From NCBI GenBank assembly GCA_015228695.1, contig JADGDA010000097.1, forward strand, positions 1 to 8,577: DNA of 8,577 nt, written 5' to 3'. Position numbers and translations under genes: made by a program. A model generated the notes under the pieces. It was given only the letters and a program-made list of their open reading frames with translations, was not told where the DNA came from and did no database searches. Source of the DNA: Alphaproteobacteria bacterium (GTDB lineage Bacteria; Pseudomonadota; Alphaproteobacteria; Rhodospirillales; Rhodospirillaceae). Shown here in pieces: positions 1-5,215 of this stretch. The number at the start of each line of letters is the position of its first letter. The stretch's first letter is position 1.

Positions 1-981
1 GAGGGTGTCTTCTCCGGGCTGTTCGAGCCGTTGGAAATCGGCCCCCAGGTGCTCCGCCACCGAACGGGCGGCGGCGGACTCGTCATGGGCCGGATCGGAG
101 AAACCCACCGTGAACGCCCGTGCCGGTGTTCCTTGCCGGATCATCGACTCGACCACCGCGCTCGAATCCAGGCCTCCGGACAGGAACACGCCCAAGGGGA
201 CGTCGGAACGCAGCCGGATGCGCACGGCGTCGTCGAACAGATCGGAAAAGCGCCTGCGGGACTCGGCGTCGAAAGGCTGGCGCGGCGCGGCGAAAAAACG
301 CTCCGGCCGCCAGTAGTCCCACTCGCGCCACTCCCCCGTTTCCGCCTCGAACCGGGCGGCGTGTCCGGCGGGCAGGGAAACGATGTTGGCATAAAATGTT
401 TTCGGTGACAGCACATAGCCGAACGACAGGAAATCCGAGAGGGCGCGCAGGTCGAGACCGGCCTCGCCCCGCACCTCGGGCAACGCGAGCAGGGCCTTGA
501 TCTCCGAGGCGAAGGACAGCCTTTTTCCCCGCCGGGCGATGAAAAGCGGCTTCTTGCCGACCCGGTCGCGGGCGAGGAACAGCCGCTTGCGGACGGGCTG
601 CCAGATCGCGAAGGCGAACATGCCGATCAGCCGCTCCAGACACCCCTCCCCTTCCTCCTCGAACAGGGCGAGCAGGACCTCGGTATCGGAGTTGGTGGCG
701 AAGACGCGCCCCTTGGCTGCCAGGGACCGCCTCAGTTCGACGTAGTTGTAGATTTCGCCGTTGAAGACGATGACGTTGCCCGAGGCGGAGACCATGGGCT
801 GGGCGCCGCCGTCGATGTCGATGATGGCGAGGCGGCGGTGGGCGAGGCCGATCCCGTCCTCTGCCCATTCCGAGCCGCCGTCCGGCCCCCGGTGCGCCAG
901 GGTGAGAGCCATGCTCCGGGCGGAGGCCAGCACGGCTTCCCGGACCTGTCCGGGGACGATCACTCCGGCGATCCCGCACAT
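1..981 (-). CDS. asnB: Asparagine synthase (glutamine-hydrolysing) family protein, 3' end cut by window edge
   Basis: The first 327 codons are present; the gene continues beyond base 1. It belongs to the class B asparagine synthetase family, in which an N-terminal Ntn glutaminase releases ammonia from glutamine and a C-terminal ATP-pyrophosphatase domain adenylates the acceptor (aspartate in true AsnB). Visible evidence: Met1 is followed directly by the catalytic Cys2 (MCGIAG). RGPDG lies at 31-35, FNGEIYNY at 73-80 and NSDTE at 97-101, all glutamine-pocket motifs. The PP-loop SGGLDSS at 268-274 opens the synthetase domain. The ATG at 981-979 is certain because Cys2 must be exposed after Met removal. 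It sits 6 bases after the stop of the upstream radical SAM gene, with a G-rich Shine-Dalgarno stretch over that stop, so the two are one operon. The acceptor-binding C-terminal part lies outside the window. An amidotransferase acting on a sugar acid or a natural product therefore cannot be separated from true asparagine synthesis. Family call firm, substrate open. Confidence 0.92.
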   Translation of the reverse strand, partial: MCGIAGVIVPGQVREAVLASARSMALTLAHRGPDGGSEWAEDGIGLAHRRLAIIDIDGGAQPMVSASGNVIVFNGEIYNYVELRRSLAAKGRVFATNSDTEVLLALFEEEGEGCLERLIGMFAFAIWQPVRKRLFLARDRVGKKPLFIARRGKRLSFASEIKALLALPEVRGEAGLDLRALSDFLSFGYVLSPKTFYANIVSLPAGHAARFEAETGEWREWDYWRPERFFAAPRQPFDAESRRRFSDLFDDAVRIRLRSDVPLGVFLSGGLDSSAVVESMIRQGTPARAFTVGFSDPAHDESAAARSVAEHLGADFQRLEQPGEDTL

Positions 982-987
982 CCGCCC

Positions 988-2520
988 TCAGCCCCTCCCC
1001 TGGTTCCGGGTCTGGAGCAGGCCGAGCAGACGGGTGAGCAGGCGATAGGCCCAGTACTCGACCAGCAGGCGGTCCAGTCCATGGCGCAGGCGGAAACGGG
1101 CGATGGGGCCGTAGAGGCGATTGATCAGACGGGCCACCCGGGTCAACGCGCTCTTGCCCTCGGTGACCCGGGCCACCTTGTTGTCCACGAAATAGGACCC
1201 GATCAGGAGAAGGTTGCAGAACCGCGCCATGCCCTTGCCGTAACGGCGGGAATCGATATCTCCCTCGACCTCGATGGCGGCCCAGGCGTCGAGGGTGTCG
1301 GGCATGCGGTAGCCCCATTCGGTCTGGGCCAGTTCGTACAGTTCCGTTCCGGGCAGGGGGCGGAACTTGTTGGGGGGGAACACCAGACTGTTGGGGTTGT
1401 CCTCCACCAGACGCAGGATCAGGTCGCGGGTCATCCGCACATCGTCCAGGGTCTCCGTCGGGACCCCCATGATGAAGTTGTAGGCGGCGATGATGCTCGG
1501 GTGCCGGGCGAGTTTCCGGTTGCAGTCGAGGATGTCCTCCACGGTGCAGTTTTTCTTCATCAACGCCAAAATCCGGTCCGAGCCCGATTCCGCGCCGATG
1601 TGCATGATATCGGTTCCGGCGTCGGCCAGCTTGTTGAGGAACTCGTGGCTCATCCGCTTGATTTCGTTGATCCGCGCGCCGCGAAAACCGAGCTTGACCG
1701 GCAGCCCGCGCGCCCGGATTTCATCGATGAGGGCCTCGACATGGCGAAGGCTCGGGAAGCTGTCGTCATCGATGAAATAGATGTAATTGGCCCCGTAGGT
1801 CTCGACCACATGCTGGACGTGGTCCACGATCTCCCCGTGGGCGAGCGGCACCCACTTCCGCCCCTCGATCGGGGCGTACTGGGCGGGCGAGGAGCAGAAG
1901 CTGCACTGGTACGGACACCCCATGGCGCTGAACATGGAGAAGATCCGCTTGTCCTGGTCGAGTTGGCCGTAGGGTCCGTAATCCTCGATCAAATGATAAG
2001 GAATGTCCCGCCAGTTTATGAATTCAAACGTTTTTTGAGTATCCGGGTTGGCCCTGATCCTTCCCCCCTCGCGCCACGAGAGGCCGTTCACCCCCGTCAG
2101 GTTCCCACCCGAGGCCACCACCTCGCACAGATGCGGGAAACTTCGGGAGGCATAGCCGGACACCACGTAATCCACGTTCGGATCGTCACGCAGGATGGCC
2201 TCGGGATAGAAGGTGGCGTGCGGCCCGCCCCAGACCACGGGAAGGGATGGGGCGATGCGCTTGACCTCCCGGCCGATCTCGATGGCGTTCCGGATCGGCG
2301 AGCCCGACATGACCGAAATGCCGACCAGGACCGTCCCGTCATTGATCAGAGACCTTAAGACGGGCCTCCAATCCCCTGAAACGACGCGCGTATCGAGGAT
2401 CTTGACATCCCACCCCTTCTTGACCACCTCGGCGGAGGCGTACAAAAGGCTGAGGGGCATGTGCTTGACGTAAGCACCGGAAAACCCCTGGCGGGGATAG
2501 ACCATCACGATACGGGGCAT
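988..2520 (-). CDS. B12-binding-domain radical SAM protein
   Basis: A 510-residue enzyme with an N-terminal cobalamin-binding-like Rossmann domain (about 1-135; MVYPRQG, KHMPLSLLYASAEVVKKGW, WGGPH) followed by a radical SAM core. The core holds the cluster motif CPYQCSFC, with cysteines 202, 206 and 209 (CxxxCxxC) binding the 4Fe-4S cluster that cleaves S-adenosylmethionine. The C-terminal 80 or so residues are rich in Arg and Leu (NRLYGPIARFRLRH), like members found in polysaccharide or lipid modification loci. Family members methylate unactivated carbons or catalyse cyclisations; the substrate cannot be told here. The ATG at 2520 is chosen because GAAGG lies 7 bases upstream and the B12-domain beta strand begins at once. 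The frame stays open to a TTG at 2577, but that extension looks non-homologous. It is the first gene of an operon with the asparagine synthase gene. Oddity: where relatives usually carry a GEGE-like stretch, this protein reads SGYASRSF. Family confident, reaction unknown. Confidence 0.9.
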   Translation of the reverse strand: MPRIVMVYPRQGFSGAYVKHMPLSLLYASAEVVKKGWDVKILDTRVVSGDWRPVLRSLINDGTVLVGISVMSGSPIRNAIEIGREVKRIAPSLPVVWGGPHATFYPEAILRDDPNVDYVVSGYASRSFPHLCEVVASGGNLTGVNGLSWREGGRIRANPDTQKTFEFINWRDIPYHLIEDYGPYGQLDQDKRIFSMFSAMGCPYQCSFCSSPAQYAPIEGRKWVPLAHGEIVDHVQHVVETYGANYIYFIDDDSFPSLRHVEALIDEIRARGLPVKLGFRGARINEIKRMSHEFLNKLADAGTDIMHIGAESGSDRILALMKKNCTVEDILDCNRKLARHPSIIAAYNFIMGVPTETLDDVRMTRDLILRLVEDNPNSLVFPPNKFRPLPGTELYELAQTEWGYRMPDTLDAWAAIEVEGDIDSRRYGKGMARFCNLLLIGSYFVDNKVARVTEGKSALTRVARLINRLYGPIARFRLRHGLDRLLVEYWAYRLLTRLLGLLQTRNQGRG

Positions 2521-2548
2521 GTTCCGGCCTTCACAAGGGAGGGTCCAA

Positions 2549-2577
2549 CCTCTATCCCAGGCGACCGCGTTTGGCAA
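2549..2577 (-). promoter_or_regulatory. Candidate sigma70-type promoter for the radical SAM/asnB operon
   Basis: On the minus strand a TTGCCA hexamer (2577-2572, 5 of 6 to TTGACA) is followed after 17 bases by TAGAGG (2554-2549), which is a poor -10. It would give a leader of roughly 20 bases before the ATG at 2520. The weak -10 keeps confidence low. Confidence 0.25.
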
Positions 2578-2666
2578 TCATCACGGCTGTCCGTTTCACC
2601 CTGCGCCTTGGCGGCATCGTTGCCGCCGGGGTGGCGTTTCTGGCCGCCCTGGCGAAATTGCACTGA
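2571..2666 (+). CDS. Possible 31-residue single-pass membrane peptide (tentative)
   Basis: In the divergent gap there is a short frame from TTG 2571 to TGA 2664-2666. It encodes a basic N-terminal part (AVRFTLRLGG) followed by one hydrophobic segment (IVAAGVAFLAALAKLH), which has the shape of a small membrane peptide. There is no ATG or GTG start near the beginning and only a weak purine stretch upstream. The frame also overlaps the candidate -35 of the opposite operon. It may simply be chance in GC-rich DNA, or the remnant of a longer gene. I do not recognise it. Confidence 0.15.
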   Translation: MAIITAVRFTLRLGGIVAAGVAFLAALAKLH

Positions 2667-2678
2667 AAACAACCTTGC

Positions 2679-2707
2679 TTGGCATCGGCCGTCGGGTGGG
2701 CTATTGT
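2679..2707 (+). promoter_or_regulatory. Candidate sigma70-type promoter for ubiA
   Basis: TTGGCA (2679-2684, 5 of 6 to TTGACA), a 17-base spacer and TATTGT (2702-2707, 4 of 6 to TATAAT). Transcription would begin near 2713-2714, only 2-3 bases before the first ATG of ubiA at 2716. That implies either a leaderless mRNA or use of a later in-frame start. Position and spacing are good; no experiment supports it. Confidence 0.45.
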
Positions 2708-2715
2708 CGCCGCCG

Positions 2716-3639
2716 ATGGAGATGGAGAACGTCAGGTCACTTGTGGGAGACATGCCCGTCGGCGGCTGGATCGATCGTCTGGTTCCCGCCGTGGCACGGC
2801 CCTATTTGCGTCTCATGCGGTTGGATCGTCCGATCGGGACATGGCTGCTGCTGCTTCCCTGCTGGTGGAGCATCGCCCTCGCGGGCGCGGATTTGGCCTC
2901 GACCCTGCGGCTGATGGCGCTGTTCGCCGTTGGGGCCGTGGTCATGCGCGGGGCGGGCTGCACCTACAACGACATCGTGGACCGCGATTTCGACGCCAAG
3001 GTGGCGCGCACGGCCGCGCGCCCGATTCCCAGCGGCGCCGTCAGCCCCCGCCGGGCGGCCCTGTTCCTGGGGGCACAGCTTCTGATCGGTCTGGCGGTCC
3101 TCGTCCAGCTCGATCCCTTCGCCGTCGGCCTGGGATTCGCCTCGATGGCGCTGGTCCTGGCCTATCCCTTCATGAAGCGGGTCACCTATTGGCCCCAGGC
3201 TTGGCTCGGCCTGACCTTCAACTGGGGGGCGCTGGTGGGCTGGGGGGCGGTCCGGGGGACGCTCGATCCCGAGGTGCTGGCGCTCTATGCCGCCGGATTC
3301 TTCTGGACGCTGGGTTACGACACCATCTACGCCCACCAGGACAAGGAGGACGACGTCCTCATCGGCGTCAAGTCGACAGCGCTGGCGCTGGGGAACCGGA
3401 CCCGTCCGGCGCTGTTCGTCTTCTACGGGCTCACCATCGCCTTCACCGCCCTGGCCGGATGGCTGGCCGGGCTGGGGTGGGTCTATTTCCCCCTGATGGC
3501 CCTGGCGTCCGGGCAGTTGATCTGGCAGGCGGCGGCCACGAACCCGGACGACGGGACCGATTGCCTGTCGAAGTTCAGGTCCAATCGCTTCTACGGATGG
3601 CTCCTGCTTCTGGCCATTGCCGCCGGGCGCTTCCTTTGA
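2716..3639 (+). CDS. ubiA: 4-hydroxybenzoate polyprenyltransferase
   Basis: An integral membrane prenyltransferase that joins the polyprenyl tail to 4-hydroxybenzoate, the first committed membrane step of ubiquinone synthesis. In the 307-residue product the two Mg-diphosphate-binding Asp motifs are intact: NDIVDRDFD at 85-93 and the second aspartate-rich motif YDTIYAHQDKEDD at 201-213. The family block RLDRPIGTWLLLLPCWW is at 35-51, ARPIPSG at 101-107, and about eight hydrophobic helices are spread to the C-terminus. Length matches the family (about 290-320). The start is uncertain: ATG 2716 and ATG 2722 have no good ribosome site, GTG 2743 has CAGG 6 bases upstream, and ATG 2752 has GGGAG too close. 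The conserved part begins after residue 15 under any choice. A promoter-like pair ends at 2707. The stop overlaps the next gene's start (TTGA), indicating translational coupling with a methyltransferase. Specificity for 4-hydroxybenzoate is inferred from close family resemblance. Confidence 0.93.
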   Translation: MEMENVRSLVGDMPVGGWIDRLVPAVARPYLRLMRLDRPIGTWLLLLPCWWSIALAGADLASTLRLMALFAVGAVVMRGAGCTYNDIVDRDFDAKVARTAARPIPSGAVSPRRAALFLGAQLLIGLAVLVQLDPFAVGLGFASMALVLAYPFMKRVTYWPQAWLGLTFNWGALVGWGAVRGTLDPEVLALYAAGFFWTLGYDTIYAHQDKEDDVLIGVKSTALALGNRTRPALFVFYGLTIAFTALAGWLAGLGWVYFPLMALASGQLIWQAAATNPDDGTDCLSKFRSNRFYGWLLLLAIAAGRFL

Positions 3640-4346
3640 ATCCGGACGAGGCGGCCGCCGCCTTCGTCGACAGGGAAACCAGCCTCCGCGCGACGGCGCT
3701 GGTGCCGGAGATTCGCCTTCACCTCGCCACCGAGGTCACCCCCCTGTGGGAAGCGACCGAGGCGACGCTGGAGAAAGGCCCCCTCCCCCCGCCCTACTGG
3801 GCCTTCGCCTGGGTGGGTGGGCAAGCTCTGGCGCGTTATGTGCTCGATCATCCGGAACTGGTGCGGGGGCGGGTCGTGCTCGACTTCGCCTCCGGGTCGG
3901 GGATCGTCGCCATCGCCTGCGCCCTGGCCGGGGCGGCCCGCGTCGTCGCTAGCGAGATCGACGTTTTCGCCGCCGCCGCCATCCGCCGCAACGCCGCCGT
4001 CAACCGTGTCGATGTGGACGTTCTCGCCGAGGACGTGCTCGACGCCCCGCCGCAAGGCTGGGACGCGGTCCTGGCCGGAGACGTGTGCTATGAAAAACCG
4101 ATGGCGTCCCGGGCCGCAGCATGGCTCGGGCGCCTCGCCTCCGGGGGCGCCCTGGTGCTGTTGGCCGATCCGGGACGCGCCTACCTGCCGGCCTCGGGCC
4201 TGGAGGCCATCGCCCGCTACACCGTTCCCACCACCCGGGAAATCGAGGCCAACGAAAACCGCGAGACCGTCGTTTACCGCTGCGGCGCCGGCTTCGCGGC
4301 GGCGGCGCCGGCCTCCAGCTTGGACAGCATCTCCCCGATCACCTGA
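3636..4346 (+). CDS. METTL20/ETF-beta lysine methyltransferase-like SAM-dependent methyltransferase
   Basis: A 236-residue class I (seven-beta-strand) methyltransferase. Motif I, VVLDFASGSGIVAIA (80-94), binds S-adenosylmethionine; the acidic end of strand 2 is SEID (106-109). GDVCYE at 148-153 is the post-motif stretch of the MTF16 group, and LADPGR lies at 176-181. The N-terminal block VPEIRLHLATEVTPLWEATE and PPPYWAFAW (51-59) is characteristic of METTL20-like enzymes. These trimethylate lysines in the electron transfer flavoprotein beta subunit in animals; the Agrobacterium homologue was reported to act on ETF-beta and ribosomal L7/L12. No ATG or GTG lies upstream of the conserved block. 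The TTG at 3636 overlaps the ubiA stop as TTGA and gives MNPDEAAAAF, which fits family N-termini. The last 20 or so residues after ETVVYR look like an unconserved tail and overlap the convergent gene by 73 bases. PrmA-like ribosomal methylation is the main alternative. Confidence 0.78.
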   Translation: MNPDEAAAAFVDRETSLRATALVPEIRLHLATEVTPLWEATEATLEKGPLPPPYWAFAWVGGQALARYVLDHPELVRGRVVLDFASGSGIVAIACALAGAARVVASEIDVFAAAAIRRNAAVNRVDVDVLAEDVLDAPPQGWDAVLAGDVCYEKPMASRAAAWLGRLASGGALVLLADPGRAYLPASGLEAIARYTVPTTREIEANENRETVVYRCGAGFAAAAPASSLDSISPIT

Positions 4347-5047
4347 CGCGCCACTGGCCGGGCTTCCGCCGCCGACATGCCCGGACGGATGCGCCTGTCG
4401 TAGAGAGTCCGCACCAGGATCTTGTCGGACAGGCTAAGGCCCGTCAGCGTGGTGTTGTCGTCGTTGAAGTTGGAGTCCGGGATCAGGGGCGTGTCGTTCG
4501 GCAGCCCCAGGACCTGGGCGATCTCCTCCGGGATGCAATGGCGGGTTTTCTGTTCGGTGTCGGTGCTGATGTAGACATCGGCCTGACGGATCGAGAAATC
4601 CTTGCTCGATCCCCTGAAGGTTCCGTAGCAGTTGATCCGCGTCTCCTGGGCGATACGCCGGATTTCGGCGGTGGGCATGAAGCGGATGGTCATGTTGGAC
4701 GGCGAGCCCGGAGCGACCACCACGAACTGCAATCCGGTCAGGAGCTGGAGCTGCTTGAACAGGGCGTCGATGTCCTTCCGGTAGGTCGCGGCTTCCGCGC
4801 CCTCCAGGCTGGCGGCGATGGGTCCCTGCCACTTCACCACCGGCTTTCCCTGGGAACCCGGCCCGGACTCGGTTTTGAACACCACCTCCTGGAAGGCCGC
4901 CGCCAGGGTGTCGACCGTCAGCCCCCCTTCCGCCGCCCCCGCCGGGGAAAGGGAGACGGGAACGGACACACAAACCGCCAGCGCCCACCGGAATGCCCAT
5001 TGGGGGGCGCGGACGGCCGCTCGGGTGGAAGTCCTCGTGTCTTTCAT
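4274..5047 (-). CDS. Exported DUF2927 domain protein
   Basis: A 257-residue protein with a Sec signal peptide: Arg-rich start, hydrophobic stretch WALAVCVSVPVSL (21-33), and an AGA or GAA cleavage site near 36-39. There is no lipobox, so a soluble periplasmic product is expected. The mature part matches the DUF2927 style: MTIRFMPTAE (119-128), HCIPEEIAQVLGLPND (170-185), SNFNDDNT (192-199) and LSLSDKILVRTLYDRRIRPGM (204-224). Function is unknown. Cys140 and Cys171 are the only mature cysteines and could pair. EExxQxxGxxN at 174-184 has the exact spacing of the metzincin zinc motif HExxHxxGxxH with the three histidines replaced, so it may be a protease fold without activity. The C-terminus is a low-complexity Ala/Pro tail. 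The ATG at 5047 is supported by GGGAG 7 bases upstream. It is transcribed divergently from glgX and convergently with the methyltransferase. Confidence 0.85.
   Translation of the reverse strand: MKDTRTSTRAAVRAPQWAFRWALAVCVSVPVSLSPAGAAEGGLTVDTLAAAFQEVVFKTESGPGSQGKPVVKWQGPIAASLEGAEAATYRKDIDALFKQLQLLTGLQFVVVAPGSPSNMTIRFMPTAEIRRIAQETRINCYGTFRGSSKDFSIRQADVYISTDTEQKTRHCIPEEIAQVLGLPNDTPLIPDSNFNDDNTTLTGLSLSDKILVRTLYDRRIRPGMSAAEARPVARQVIGEMLSKLEAGAAAAKPAPQR
4282..4312. repeat. GC-rich direct repeat/hairpin in the convergent overlap
   Basis: GCGGCGCCGGC occurs at 4282-4292 and again at 4302-4312. Because its core is palindromic, CGGCGCCG at 4283-4290 can also pair with the copy at 4303-4310 (8 base pairs, 12-base loop). 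It lies where the methyltransferase and DUF2927 genes overlap tail to tail. There is no T-run on either side, so it is not a standard terminator. It may just reflect the Ala-rich codons of both tails. Confidence 0.4.
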
Positions 5048-5091
5048 CCGAATTCTCCCTCTCCGGTCACGGGCGCCTGCACGAAAAAAGC

Positions 5092-5118
5092 CTTAAACCA
5101 GTTCCTCCCCCCTGTCCA
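5092..5118 (-). promoter_or_regulatory. Weak candidate promoter for the DUF2927 gene
   Basis: On the minus strand TGGACA (5118-5113, 5 of 6) and TTTAAG (5097-5092, 4 of 6) are separated by 15 bases, shorter than the ideal 17. It would give a leader of about 38 bases before the ATG at 5047. Confidence 0.22.
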
Positions 5119-5158
5119 CGAAATGCCTTTTGGTTCGGCTGTTCATTCGCGGTTAAAG

Positions 5159-5167
5159 TGCTATATA
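5159..5167 (+). promoter_or_regulatory. Candidate extended -10 promoter for glgX
   Basis: TGCTATATA: a TG dinucleotide at 5159-5160, one base, then TATATA at 5162-5167. It lies in the only AT-rich patch of the 168-base divergent gap. No strong -35 is at the ideal distance (CTGTTC at 5139-5144), which is tolerated in extended -10 promoters. The predicted start near 5174 leaves a leader of about 40 bases containing the GGAGGG ribosome site. Confidence 0.4.
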
Positions 5168-5201
5168 TCCAGCCTCCCCTGCCTCCCCGGCGGGCAGCAA
5201 C

Positions 5202-5207
5202 GGAGGG
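5202..5207 (+). promoter_or_regulatory. Shine-Dalgarno site that fixes the GTG start of glgX
   Basis: GGAGGG ends 8 bases before the GTG at 5216. The reading frame is open far upstream (to before 4200) and contains an ATG at 5122, but that codon has no ribosome site and the residues between show no family resemblance. This site therefore decides the start. Confidence 0.8.
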
Positions 5208-5215
5208 ACCGCGCG

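Noticed and set aside
83..1318. 411-codon open frame on the minus strand
   Set aside because: It runs across the asnB start and the radical SAM end in another frame. The protein is Arg/Pro/Gly-rich without motifs, a typical shadow of GC-rich coding DNA.
838..2358. 506-codon open frame on the plus strand
   Set aside because: Antisense to the radical SAM gene, which has clear motifs; the product is His/Asp/Gly-rich without any recognisable domain.
2679..3635. Upstream extension of the methyltransferase frame through ubiA
   Set aside because: It is an out-of-frame shadow of ubiA; a fusion is not supported because ubiA itself is intact in its own frame.
5081..5097. A-run and CTTAAA as a terminator upstream of glgX
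   Set aside because: No stable stem precedes the A/T run on either strand; it lies within a divergent promoter gap where no transcript should end.
4121..5215. Upstream extension of the glgX frame, including ATG 5122
   Set aside because: It lies antisense to the DUF2927 gene, has no family resemblance, and the strong GGAGGG site points to GTG 5216.
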